Shown here: piece after piece, positions 50,138 to 61,992 of the stretch
How the letters are laid out: every line of letters begins with the position of its first letter
Position numbering within the stretch: position 1 is the stretch's first letter
NCBI GenBank assembly: GCA_025266875.1
Contig: JALLLT010000039.1
Coordinates: 362,039-426,038 of the forward strand
DNA from: Fennellomyces sp. T-0311
Lineage: Eukaryota; Mucoromycota; Mucoromycetes; Mucorales; Lichtheimiaceae
DNA: 64,000 nucleotides
Reading direction: 5' to 3'
Translations under genes and position numbers: made by a program
The notes under the pieces: model-generated
Databases searched by the model: none
Told to the model about the DNA's origin: nothing
Seen by the model: only the letters and a program-made list of their open reading frames with translations

Positions 50138-52293
50138 CTAAATGTCACCCACAAATTTCTGTGGTCTGCTGCGAATGACATTGGGAACAGGATGATAAAT
50201 GTGCTAAGTATTTCAAAATTTAATTAGTATCATGCCTAGCATCAAGGCTTCGTACTTGAGTGGACTTACTTTAAAAATACGATTATCCATCCACATTCGT
50301 ACCAGAGATTTGGCCGGGATCTTTTCCTGCAGCATAAAGTAGCTATACATAGGGTCGTTCGGTGGTACTAACTCTGTGAAGTATCGGCGAAACATTTCCC
50401 AACCGCGTCCATTATGGTGCATACCCAGTACACGAACAAGTTGTTGAAGATGCACATGAACAAGCGAGTGGTAAAGACGGTTGTATACTGCTTCCATGGA
50501 ATCTGCGAATACGGGGCTATCGGGCAAGGTGTCCAATTCCACACCGCAAGATCGCTTGAGTGTTTCGTTATGTACACGCATCGAGCCGAAGTCCCTGATT
50601 ACAAAGCCCTTGAGCTCCCCAGTGTTGCAATCGAACCGTACCATCGTATTTTGGCCATGCGCTTCGAAAGCTATACCATTCTTCATGCACAGTGGAATAA
50701 ATGCTCTGAGGATCAATTGAATATATCTATAGGAACAGGATTATTTATGAAAAGTTGGGCTACATTTTATCATGTTTTTACCTGTCCAAGAATGCACCAC
50801 GTTTCTCCTCGCTATCCAATTTCCACTCATGCACCACGATAGTTTCGTCTGTATCCGGTCGTTGTATACGTTCTGCAAGTGCTCCAGCTGGAATAATAAT
50901 ATCATCATTGGGATGAGGTTTTGACGGATACTCCACAGCTTCTCGAAGAAGCCAGGTACAATGCTTGGCAGTAAGAATATCTGGGTGTCGATATGTGGCA
51001 CCGGCAAATTCTCGTTCAGCTGTCAAAATCTTGCGATCGTAGCTGAGGCGCGGCAATATATATTCGGAAAATCTTGGTCCAAAGTATGCATCACGTGGGT
51101 GTATGAGACGGATCGAAGAGGAAATACGGACACCCAGACTCAGCTTAACTGTAAGCCCCGGTAGGATTTCAGGAACTGCGATGGATCGAATTGATAAAAG
51201 AGCATGGCCTATCACACTGTTTTCGTCAGGAAATATTGTAGCATCTTGGAATTTATCTTGAATATTAGGAAGCTGGAGCTCGTGTACTGGTACCAAAATC
51301 AGATCTGAGTACTTTATACGCTGCTCGTGTATATCACCAGTCTTCTTCAGCATAGCATCAATTAATGGTGATATTAATGCTTCAAACTCTCCGTACAGTT
51401 GTATTGATCCCCTGGGGAATGAAACAAGGCGTAACCTTGGATTTTGCAGATTCGGATTATCGATACTCAATGGAGGCATTGGAGGAAAGCTAAAGCGAGC
51501 CTTGTGAAGCTAGCGTTTCGTAGAATTTAGTCAAATAGAAGCATGAAATTAGAATACTTTTACACTTACAGGATGAATTGGATTTGCTTCAAAGTTTGAT
51601 TGCTCCCATTCAATTGAAGATGACCTGAGAGTTGGTAATGATTTTGGGTGGTCATAAGTATATGCTATCACGTTTAGTGAGAAGAAACTTAGTAACGCAG
51701 TATAATACTTGCTGCCTTGTATTACTTTGATTCATAATTGAATTAGCCAATAAAGATGCCATTGGTTGTGTTCCGGGCTTTTCTTTGAATCCCGTGTCTT
51801 TAGAGAACTGAGTCCAAATCTGAACGGCGTCGTGCCCGTCAACAAGAGAGCCGTAATATCCTTGGAGTCCTGTCATAGCGAGAGCCTTGGAAACCTGGAT
51901 GTATATAGAGATTGAATCCGGCAAAAGTATATAAGGTCTTGGTGTTGGCGATTCCAATACGCCATAAATATGAGGTATCATGTCCCAAGGGTCCACCATT
52001 TCAATCAATGAACATCGGATGCCGTTAAATGTAGCGGATTTTTCTGCGTTTAACTCAGGCATGCCTCGTAATGGAATAATAGCTAAAAGTCCTTGCAACG
52101 GGCGATTAGATACGGAGGGATTGATAGGATGGTTACTGTAAAGTAAACATAGGCCAATCATCTTGTCACTGTACTTCCACGGGATAAAGTACGCAGGAGT
52201 AAGGCCCTCGACTACCAGACATCGGATCAAACGTGATGTTGTAGCCATCTTGCCATAGTGGGAGCTCTTTGGAGTAGAAGACGTAACGGGCAT
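50138..52293 (-). CDS. NRPS-independent siderophore synthetase, copy 1 (IucA/IucC; rhizoferrin-synthetase-like)
   Basis: Five exons (51726-52293, 51570-51664, 50782-51509, 50270-50726, 50138-50203) encode 637 aa. NIS synthetases activate a citrate-type carboxylate with ATP and condense it with an amine. In Mucorales this family makes rhizoferrin from two citrates and putrescine. Visible family features are PIHP-LHKAR (about 218-226), FEAHGQNTMVRFD (about 484-496), RDFGSMR, and the FhuF-like C-terminal part with HNGRGWEMFRRYF. It is homologous over its whole length to copy 2 and has the same exon plan. The usual EGHP of the substrate/ATP motif reads EANP here, so Gly-His became Ala-Asn; activity may be changed or lost. 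The last 22-residue exon (HIYHPVPNVIRSRP...) is small and easily missed. It is divergent from the MFS gene at 53909. Confidence 0.93.
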
Positions 52294-52439
52294 AGGATGT
52301 TACTTGCTAGTTTTCGATGAAAAGTGGAACTTATCGATATGACGAATAGGCAAATCCGTACAACAAGAACTTTCCAGTGACCAACGTCTTATATATTTCA
52401 ATTCTCTTACCGCAATGTACCATTACTCCAAGATATACC

Positions 52440-52473
52440 TGCATCGTTCTGTATGTTAAAAATATCCTCTTCT
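52440..52473 (-). promoter_or_regulatory. 34-bp upstream block conserved between units (copy 1)
   Basis: This block lies 147 bases upstream of the synthetase ATG. It matches 58331-58364 with five differences over 34 bases and contains the invariant core gttaaaaatatcct. The surrounding sequence is much more diverged, so this may be a core promoter or regulator site. Confidence 0.5.
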
Positions 52474-53344
52474 GATGGAATATCTTACGAATCTAACGAT
52501 ACTGTCAGAAGACAAAACAATACACCAGCATAAATATGTCTATTAGTATGATCAACGCGCGTAGATGTTATGTGGATGGAAGAAAACAAACAAACAATTG
52601 AAATTTATGCTACGTGATAAAAGCTAGAAATTTCATTGGCTACTATGCACGCAGTGATGATGGTGTGCGCATAATGCATAGCTGCCGAGCCCTACTGCAG
52701 GTTTAACTTGATTTGTTAAATTTCGTGTTTGGAAAGACTTTACCTATCATGCAACAGCATACATAGAATGAAACATTTGCGCCCTACTTTGACCTTGTAA
52801 TTTTGTAATTACCCGAGTCTCATCATTTTAAGGACTAAGAGATTTCGGTTAAATCAAGGTATAGAGTCTATCTCGTTTAACAAGATTGGGCTCTATAATT
52901 TCGTCGAATGTATCCCTGACTTCAATGACAACAAATACTTTATTTGCTCTAGTCAGGAAGCACAGAGAATACTGCACTCCCTAAAGCCAGTTTGTCTGTA
53001 CATATATATGTAGTGCATGTCTCGAAGAAAAACCACTGCAAGATATACTTATGTTAATTTATAAAGACATAGCGCATTACACTGTAAAATTGAACAGACT
53101 TCCTAATTAAACAGCTTTTGTATACATAAGGTATTTCTAGAAGACCGTGCTTCTGGTTTCAGGATTTCATAACGCGTGTCGACCTTAATAATCAAAGCAT
53201 CACAGCATTCGATACTGCAACGTACGTATATCTGGCAGATGGCGTACTAAATCGATAATGCAGGATCCGAAAGTAGGTGCTACCACATGGGACTTTAGTT
53301 TTAAATAACAAATGTGTATATATTAGATTTATAGCAGCTACTTA

Positions 53345-53355
53345 TAGATTATCTG
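53345..53355 (-). promoter_or_regulatory. candidate GATA-type iron-regulator site (copy 1)
   Basis: The plus strand reads tagattatctg, giving AGATAA on the minus strand, which fits HGATAR, the site of fungal siderophore repressors of the Urbs1/SreA GATA family. The same 11-mer occurs at 59412-59422. It is 554 bases before the MFS start here and 572 in unit 2. Confidence 0.4.
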
Positions 53356-53908
53356 CCATATTCATATGTTTTACCCTTCGACACAGATCCATTGCACCCA
53401 ATCGTATGTCCTGCAAAATCATCACATTAAGTTCCGGATAATATTTCTGAGACTACCATATAATTTTTCATAGGTTTTAGCGAAGCCAGCAAAGCGCTTG
53501 CGTCAATAACAGAATTACATCCGTTTATCATTTTACCCAGCAAGCGTTGGCTAATTTCTGATAAAATGAGACGAATCCAGAGCATATTCATGAAGTTGTA
53601 TTATGTCGGCGCGTCATATTCCGGATTGAACTGTAGGCATCAGCTCTTTCTTTGATAAAAAGACTGCGCTGTATTGATTATAAATGGAAAATAGTCCGTC
53701 TGTATTGTTCATCTGACTTTTGTTCGACAGGTGCAATCGCAGACATACATAGCGCACCTTTTGTACATAAACCGTTTGTTTACATTTCACTTGCATTAGA
53801 GTAATAACAGAAATGCGTAGTTGCGATAGATATACGTGGAGCAATCGGACGTTGCGGTTAAATAGAAGTAGGCTAAATTTAGTTTTGCTCTTGGTTGTGC
53901 TCGCAAGT

Positions 53909-55850
53909 ATGCCTGAAAGCAATATCTGCAACGAACCACAAAATACCTCGCCCCAAAATGACAGCGTGATTCCACGAGACTCAGCCGAAAAGCAACAGGA
54001 AAAGGCAATTGCATCATGTGATGGTGTCAACTTTACTACAATTGAAAAGGGATTTATCATTTGTCTTGCGTCACTGGCTTTGGTTTCGTCGAAACTACCG
54101 GAGCAAATATACTTTCCGTCTTTAATAGACATTGCCAAAGTAAGCAAACATTCGTTGGGCACTCTGTTATCAACCATCTAATAACAGTTCTTTGAAATTA
54201 GGATTTAAATACCACAACAACTCTAGTCGACTCTAGCATTTCATTTTATAGGCTAATTCAAGCCTTCGCGCCAACCATATGGGGGTATATACCTGAATTG
54301 TAGCTCCCGTTGTTTTACTGAGAAATGACTTGCAGGGCACTCTCCGATCAATGGGGACGGCGTCCAACGCTAGTCGTAACAATGGCAATCAATACAGTTT
54401 GTTGCGCTGGTACTGCCCTTTCCCCAAATATCGGAACTCTCATAGGGACCCGGATGGTACATGCCGTTGGAGCTAGTGCAATTCAAGTAATTGGTGAGTG
54501 CATTCGAGATTTGAAATTTTTATAAGATACTCTGATACATAGCAACTCTCTGTACCTATAGGTATGGCTGTGGCAACAGATGTTTCGGTCCCCGAAACGT
54601 ATGTATAAACTAAATTTAGTGCCATGTTGACATGTTGTTGATGCTTCTGTTAGACGAGCCGGGTATATCTCATACTTTCAGTTGGGATTCAGATTTAGTA
54701 CTACTTTTGGACCTGTCCTTGGGGGTATAATAGCACAGCATCTTTCTTGGAGGTATTAATTGAAGCTAGCTAACTATGTTCCAAATGGTTTCTCAATATT
54801 TCATAACAGATGGTCCTTCTGGATTATGTGCTTCTATGGCTCTTTTACATTGATTTGTATAATCATACTTCTGCCCGAAACCTTACGTTCCTTGGCCGGC
54901 GGTTTATACAACCCAACTCTTATACAATGGACTAAAAGACTCATACAGTCAGACAGCAACGAAATTGAGAAAGGTGTTACTTCTGTTCGTCATGCTGAAG
55001 CAAGAAATCGCTATAGGAGAAGGCCAGATTTCCGTGAGCCATATAGATACCTGCTATTGCCTGATTTTTTTCTGATCATGCTATTGACGGCCATTTACTT
55101 CAGTGTACAAGGCTGTTTTATGATCAGTACGCCGTATTTGTACCAAGGCTACTATAACCTTAATGTCCAATCCATTGGTCTTTGCTTTCTTCCACAAGCC
55201 ATTGGATCCATCTTTGGGAGCATTTGCGGCGCACACTGCCAGAACTATGCGTTTCGTAAAGCAGCAGAAAAGTACGATGGCGACGACACAGATAAAAAGA
55301 CTGGCAAATCGAACACATTACCACTTGATTTCCCAATATATCAAACAAGGCTAGCATCTGTATGGCCAAATGCCATTGCAGCGCAGATCCTTACTGCTTT
55401 ACTTGGATGGTTATTTATGGTGAAAACCCACATCGCTGTACCATTAACCATACAATTCATCGGTATTGTATCATACTTTTATGCAGTCATCGTACTTATG
55501 ATGACTTATATATAGTCAGCGCCAATATCATCTTTTTGAATTCGGCGACAAAAAGCCTTTTGGGAGATTTGCGGCCCAACAAAGGAGCATCAGTCTCCGC
55601 TGCCAACTGTTTGATGTGGAACCTTCTGATGTAAGGGCACAATTCCGCTGAGAGCCCTTCTCAAAGGCTAATCTATTTATATAGGGCTGGTGGATCTGTT
55701 GCTATGAACCCAGCTATAAAAGCGATAGGAGCTGGATGGGCATACACGATCCTGAGCTCACTTATGGTCGTATCAAATTTGGCTATTGTAGCACTTATGA
55801 AATTTGGGGTTAAATGGCGAACTAAGCAAAATAGTAGGTCAAACTTGTAA
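53909..55850 (+). CDS. DHA1-type MFS transporter, copy 1 (probable siderophore exporter)
   Basis: Eight exons (53909-54139, 54202-54284, 54336-54493, 54562-54598, 54654-54752, 54810-55462, 55516-55630, 55685-55850) encode 513 aa. It has twelve membrane helices. ALSDQWGRRPTLV after helix 2 is MFS motif A, and RAGYISYFQLGFRFSTTFGPVLGG is the antiporter motif C region of DHA1 drug:H+ transporters. The central cytosolic loop is long and charged (EKGVTSVRHAEARNRYRRRPDF). A second hydrophilic loop (KAAEKYDGDDTDKKTGK) lies between helices 8 and 9. The role as exporter of the siderophore made by the adjacent synthetase is inferred from the divergent pairing, which occurs twice. The start matches copy 2 (both begin MPESN). 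The intron at 55463-55515 is inferred from frame and from copy 2. Confidence 0.9.
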
Positions 55851-56029
55851 TGTATGATCTTTTGTGGTGTTAAAGCTCTCTTTTAATTTAAAATTCTGAA
55901 AATATTTATAATAAGCAAGCCAATTGATATTGATGGAGTGTTCGGGCATATAATAATTTCTACTATAGAATAATTCTCTAGTGTATCTGGAAACACGACA
56001 AATACATAATGCCTAAATCCCATTGAAAA

Positions 56030-58209
56030 CTATTGAGGTTGAGTGAGAGTCATATTAGGAACTGGTAAGTAAATATGCTACGTATTATAAGAGAATTACG
56101 TTAGTACGTACATACTCGAAGCAACTTTATCAATAAATTCCAGTAGAAACTTACGGTTGAGCCGCCGTTTTCAATAGCCATCCGTAGGAAAGTTTTGGTA
56201 GATATCTTCTCTTGTCGCATGAAGTAGCTATACATTGGATGGCTTGATGGCACCATTTCCGAAAAGTGGTGACGGACCATTTCCCAGCCGCGGCCATTGT
56301 GATGCATACCCAGGATACGAATAAGACGCTGAAAGTGCAAGTGGATTACATGGTGATAAAACGCATTATATACTGCGTCTATGGAATCCACTAAGTAGTG
56401 CTTGTTGTATCCTTTTGGATCCAGTTCAACGCCACATGATCGCTTAAGAGTCTCATTATGTATACGTACACCACCAGAGTCACGGATGGCGAATCCCTTC
56501 AATTCACCGGTATTGCTATCAAACCGAGCCAATGTATTTTGAGCATGAGCTTCGAATGTAACTCCGTTCTTCAGACAAGGCGGTAAAAATGCTTTGAGAG
56601 CAAGTTGAATGTATCTACAAATCCAGAGCTCATTAATCAGCACAGAGTACACTGTATCCTCATATTGAGATTATCTTTACCTGTCCAGGAATGCGGCACG
56701 CTTTTCCTCATTTTCCAAATTCCATACATGTGTTACCAAAGTTTCATCTGTATCTGGTCGCTGTATACGTTCGGTCAGTGCTCCAGCTGGAATATATACA
56801 TCATCATCTGGATGAGGATTCGCAGGATATTCCACAGCCTCTCGGAGAATACAAGTACAGTGTCCCGCAATACTTGGATCAGAGTGTCGATAAATGGCAG
56901 TTGCAACCTCGCGCTCTGCTGTCAATATCTTGCGATCGTAACTAAGCCATGGCAATACTTTTTCGTAAAACTCAGGTCCAAAATGCGCTTCGCGCGGTGG
57001 AATGATACGAAGTAGGGAGGAAATCTTGACACCTAGACTCACTTTGATTGTAAAGTTGGGTAGAACATCAGGGATAGCAATTGACCGAACAGATGCGAGG
57101 GCGCGTCCTTGAACGCTGTTTTCTTCAGGAAGGATAATGGCATCTGGAAACTTCTCCTGGATATTGGGGACCTGGAGCTCGTGTACAGGCATTAATACAC
57201 AATTGGCGTACTTTGCGCGTTGTTCACAGAGGTCGCCCGTCTTCTTGAGGATCGCATCAACAAGTGGGGATATGGACTCAATAAAACTTCCTCGTAGTTG
57301 GATAGATTTTTTGGGAAACGAGACGAGCCGAATCATTGGACTTTCCAGCTTGGGGCAGTCGATGCTTAGTGGAGGTACTGGAGGATAGCTATAACGAAGC
57401 TTGTGTAGCTAATAAAAGGCCGCTTTAGTGTACAAGGGAGGCACAATGCAATAACTTTACTACTTACTGAATGTACGGGATGCCCTTCCAAAAAGGATTG
57501 TTCCCATTCAATGGTCGAGGATTTGAGTGTCGGTAATGGCTTTGGATGTCCGTAGGTATATACTAATACGAAAGTGAATTTTGGTATACGCCTTAGCGAA
57601 ATGTCCTGAGGCAGATGCTAATAACTTACTCTGATTCATCATGGTATTTGCCAGTTGAAAAGCAATGGGTTCTGCCCCAGGTTGCTCTTTGCATCCAGTG
57701 ATTTTCAGAAACCGTTTCCAAACCTGAATGGCGTCGTAGCCATCTTTGAGCAAATCTTGGTAACCCTGAAGCCCGATTCTGGAAAGCGCCTCAGCAACTT
57801 GAATATAGTTCAACTTTGAGTCAGGAAGAGTAACGGATGTTGTCGATAACGATGACTTGGAAAGACCATAAACATGGGAGGTCATATCCCAGGGATCCAG
57901 AAGTTCAATACGTGGGCAGCGAGTACCATTAAGAATAGTCGCATTGGTCGAGCTGAGGGATGGAACTCCTCGCAACGGAATAACAGCAAGAATGTTCTCA
58001 AACCAGTCATCTGGAGTTGAACTTGTTGGCTCTGGAGGTAGTTTGCAAAAGAGCAGGCAAAGGCCAACTATCTTGTCATTATCAACGGACCATGGATAAA
58101 AGTATGCTGGCGCTAGACCGTCGAGTATCAAACAGGAAATTAGCCTTGATGTCGTAGCAAATTTCCCGTAGTAGGAATTCTTTGAAGTAAGACAGGTTGT
58201 AACGGGCAT
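56030..58209 (-). CDS. NRPS-independent siderophore synthetase, copy 2 (IucA/IucC; rhizoferrin-synthetase-like)
   Basis: Five exons (57630-58209, 57468-57562, 56681-57408, 56155-56614, 56030-56077) encode 636 aa. Exons 2 and 3 have exactly the lengths of copy 1 (95 and 728). The motif EGHPVHS-LHKLR (about 219-230) keeps the EGHP part of the NIS signature; the second His-Pro is His-Ser. FEAHAQNTLARFD (about 488) and IRDSGGVR keep the C-terminal ATP/substrate region. Like other family members it should be cytosolic and join citrate-type acids to a polyamine. This looks the more canonical of the two copies, so it is the better candidate for the main rhizoferrin-type enzyme. It ends 179 bases from the convergent end of the first MFS gene. 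Confidence 0.94.
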
Positions 58210-58330
58210 ATGATAATATTTGCAAAATGTGAAGATCTTTTAACGTGACAAAATGATGTTACCAAAATCTCCTGTCTATTAAATACTCTAGCTCTTTGTA
58301 ATGGCTGACCAAGAACTCGAGTTGGCTACC

Positions 58331-58364
58331 TGCACCATCCTGTACGTTAAAAATATCCTTTTCT
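58331..58364 (-). promoter_or_regulatory. 34-bp upstream block conserved between units (copy 2)
   Basis: This is the partner of 52440-52473. It lies 122 bases before the synthetase ATG and shares the gttaaaaatatcct core. Confidence 0.5.
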
Positions 58365-59411
58365 TATAGCCCCTTCAGGATCCTAACGGTATTCGTAAAA
58401 TGCAAAACGATAAACAACGTAACTAACTTCTATGGCTAACACCCGTAGATGTTGGCTAAAAGTTGGCTAAAAAACAAATATGCAGCTCAGATAATTTCAA
58501 CGAAGTGCTGTTATTATAAAATTTTATTGGCGCAAATGTTTAAACCCTAATCCTATTATTTATGGGGAGATGCATAACGAACGATGTGAGTACCTGGGAT
58601 ATAGTACTTAGTGATCGACGATATGCTGTTTCCTGATTTACCCACACCAGGTGATGTGCATAGACAATAGCGACTTCACTTGTTTGCTTGGACTGTCAAA
58701 TATCACAATCAAACAAAATGTGATTCAAATTAAAGATCACTGCATGGATCTTTCTACAATACATAACCCATTTTAACAATAACACTTATCGGGTTTGCTA
58801 CGCAGGCATGTATAGCACAGTGGAATTATCCTTCCCGAGATCCTGAGCGTATACGACACAACATGTTTCAAGAATAGTCAATGCAGAATTCGTACGCCAA
58901 TGCATGTGAAAAGGATTCGTGCAGCCAGAGTCAACATTTGTCAAGATTCCCAAGTCATGAAAATGTGTTGCAAAATGGTGGAGAATTACTGCTGAAAAAC
59001 GGGGATATAGATACTCAATTACTGGGTGGCATTTTTGAAAAAGCATTGCAAAAAAATGTGGATAGTAACGAGCTGGTCATGGTTGTATATAGATTGAAAC
59101 GAAACGATTTACTGCCGATCAGGCCAGTGATCTGCATTCAACAGCAACTTTGCAGATAGAGGTGCCACTGCTTCAAAAGTTTATAATGCAACATATGTAT
59201 AAACCCACGCCCTTGTGGCGGCGTTACTTTATTCTGGAAGCAACGGAGTATGTCCGAAAGCCACATTTGTTATAATGTATACATAGTAGACCGCATAGCG
59301 TACAATTATATTATCAGCTATACAATATTCGGAAGCATAATATATTACTGATCCTTCGGTATTAATAAAGATTAAGTGAATTGGCTAGTAAACATTTTAG
59401 ATCGCCGCTGG

Positions 59412-59422
59412 TAGATTATCTG
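59412..59422 (-). promoter_or_regulatory. candidate GATA-type iron-regulator site (copy 2)
   Basis: This is an exact 11-base repeat of the site in unit 1 (tagattatctg), 572 bases before the MFS start. Its AGATAA core is on the minus strand. Confidence 0.4.
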
Positions 59423-59993
59423 GTCGCATGCATACACAACCTTGACACGATTGCTCATAATTACATATAGTGATTTAAAGACTGTTTTTCTCTGCTATTA
59501 TAGTCACAACGTTGCTCACATTTTTCTTGAGAAAATCACCAGTTTTTTACCAGCCAACGACAGACAGGATATACGCAGCTTATTTCTGCGATGTTGATCA
59601 ATGATAATTTCGGGAGCTGTCATCTTTATCAGGGACTGATCAGATTACTGGAAGCTCAAACCGTATCTATAACTGTAAGTCCGCAATTAACGCTAAAGTA
59701 CTGTTTTTGACATGGAACATAGGAGGATTTGTTAAACTATCCTCTACTTCCTTTGCTTACCAAAATAAGTCAAGTAATTCGTATAATTTTCCGGTTTTCG
59801 ATCGACAGACGAAAGTACATCATTTCTGTACAAAAAGACAGCGTATTGCATATTTGTATTTGTTTACATCTTACTTGCATGGATTATCAATAGATATGTT
59901 TTGCTGTGATAAAGACACTCGTATACTCGGATCTTGCGATTAAATAAAAATAGATAAAGATTAATTGCGCTCTTGTTTGTACTTCTACATAAT

Positions 59994-61924
59994 ATGCCGG
60001 AAAGTAACAACCGTAATGAGCAAAGGTGTATCTCGAGTCATACTGAGCAAGAAGACCCCCATGCCATAGCGATAAAACCTCAGGAAGAGCTATGTGGGGA
60101 TACCTATTTTACATCAGTTGAAAAATGGTTTATTATCTGTCTTGCATCACTCGCTTTGGTTTCAGCAAAGCTCCCAGAACAAATATACTTTCCTTCACTA
60201 ATCTCCATTGCAGAGGTGAGGAAGCAACCATTTAAGTATATTGTTATCAAAGAGCTTATCTTATGGAGTTAGGAATTACATACTACGACCACTCTCGTTG
60301 ACTCCAGTATTTCATTTTATAGACTAGTACAAGCCTTTGCACCAACCATGTGGGGGTAAGCACTTGAATTCCTTTATCTTGATCATTGAATTGTTTATGG
60401 AAGTGACTTGTAGGACACTCTCCGATCAATGGGGACGGCGCCCAACATTGGTATTAACCATGGCAATCGGTACCGCTTGCTGTGCTGGTACTGCTCTCTC
60501 CCCAAATATCGGAGCCCTCATAGGGACCCGAATGGTGCATGCTTTTGGAGCTAGTGCAATTCAAGTAATTGGTGAGTTGGCTGATACAAAATACTTTTTG
60601 ACATAACATTTTAATGCGCTACGCTCCTCTTTATCAATAGGCTTCGCTGTGGCGACTGATGTTTCTGTCCCTGAGACGTATGTATCAAAGCAGCACGGTC
60701 ACCACATCGATACATCACTTATACGCTTCTCTAGACGAGCCGGATATATTTCATATTTTCAGCTGGGCATCAGATTCAGTACTACTTTTGGGCCTGTTCT
60801 GGGAGGCATTATAACTCAAAATCTTTCGTGGAGGTATGAGTGTGGAAGAATTTTTCGATCTGACTCTCAATACAAGCAGATGGTCTTTCTGGATAATGTT
60901 TTTCTTCGGTACCTTTACAATGCTTTGTATTATTATATTTCTACCGGAAACTTTGCGTGGTCTGGTCGGTGGCTTCTACAATCCAACTCCTATACAGTGG
61001 ACCAAGCGACTTTTACGATCAAGGAACAAGGATATGGAAAAAGGCGACGCTTCTGCTCCTCATACAGAAGCAAAAAGTCGCTATAGGAAAAAGCCGGACT
61101 TTTCTGAGCCATATCGATTCATGCTGTTACCGGACTTCTTCCTGATTATGTTGTTGACTGCCATTTATTTTACCTTACAGAACTGCTTTACGATCAGTAC
61201 ACTGTACTTATTTCAAGGTTACTATCAGCTTGATGTCCAAGCTGTCGGTCTGTGCTACCTTCCACAAGCTATTGGATCTATTGTGGGAAGCATTGGTGGT
61301 GCTCATTATCAAAACTATGCGTTTCGCAAGGCTGCAGAAAAGTACGACGGAGACAATACCGAGAAGCAGACAGGAAAGACAAACAAGATACCACTTGACT
61401 TTCCGATATACCGAACGCGATTGATGTCTGTGTGGCCAAATGCTATTGTGTCTCAGATTCTTACTGCCTTGCTCGGTTGGATGTTCGTTATCAAAACGCA
61501 CATCGCTGTGCCATTGGTTATTTACTTCATTGGTATTGTATTATGCTGTGAAATCGACGTGCTGTATCTAATCGACATTATTACCAGTGAGTGTTAGCAG
61601 CAACTTCTTGACTGCGGCAACAAAAAGTTTGTTAGGCGACCTGCAACCTAACAAAGGTGCATCAGTCTCAGCAGCCAACTGCTTGTTGTGGAATCTTCTA
61701 GCGTAGGAGCAATATTTGTCGAGCATCATTTCCACAGGCTGATTGATTCATGTAGGGCCGGTGGATCCGTTGCTATGAACCCGCTCATTAAATCCATAGG
61801 AGCTGGTTGGACGCATGTAATTCTCTGCGCTATTTTGATAATGTCGAACTTAGCTATTGCAGCGCTCATAAAGTTTGGAAACAAATGGCGTGCTAAACAA
61901 ATTAATAAAGTAGTCTTACAATAG
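59994..61924 (+). CDS. DHA1-type MFS transporter, copy 2 (probable siderophore exporter)
   Basis: Eight exons (59994-60215, 60273-60355, 60414-60571, 60641-60677, 60735-60833, 60880-61532, 61588-61702, 61756-61924) encode 511 aa. Exons 2-7 have the same lengths as copy 1 (83, 158, 37, 99, 653, 115). TLSDQWGRRPTLV is MFS motif A. The central loop (EKGDASAPHTEAKSRYRKKPDF) and the KAAEKYDGDNTEKQTGK loop align directly with copy 1. The intron at 61533-61587 ends at ttaccag; the nearby ttag acceptor does not keep the frame. The role as siderophore exporter is inferred from gene pairing. The stop is only 68 bases before the next gene's ATG. Confidence 0.9.
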
Positions 61925-61992
61925 CTAATGCTTGACTTCGACCAAGGCTGGCTCTTGATGACGAACAGCATATCTGTATCACTTCACAACTA

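Larger units (their letters stand above)
52294..53908. promoter_or_regulatory. shared divergent promoter region of siderophore unit 1
   Basis: This 1.6-kb gene-free segment lies between the minus-strand synthetase and the plus-strand MFS gene. It carries a 34-bp block (52440-52473) also found in unit 2. HGATAR-type sites occur at 52615-52620, 53345-53355 (on the minus strand) and 53559-53564. GATA sites are common by chance in AT-rich DNA; only those kept in both units are notable. Confidence 0.55.
58210..59993. promoter_or_regulatory. shared divergent promoter region of siderophore unit 2
   Basis: This 1.8-kb segment lies between the second synthetase and second MFS gene. It shares the 34-bp block (58331-58364) and the tagattatctg site (59412-59422) with unit 1 but is otherwise strongly diverged. 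Open frames on both strands at 58798-59159 have no recognised domain and could be a relic insertion absent from unit 1. TGATAA also occurs next to the synthetase start (58211-58216). Confidence 0.55.
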
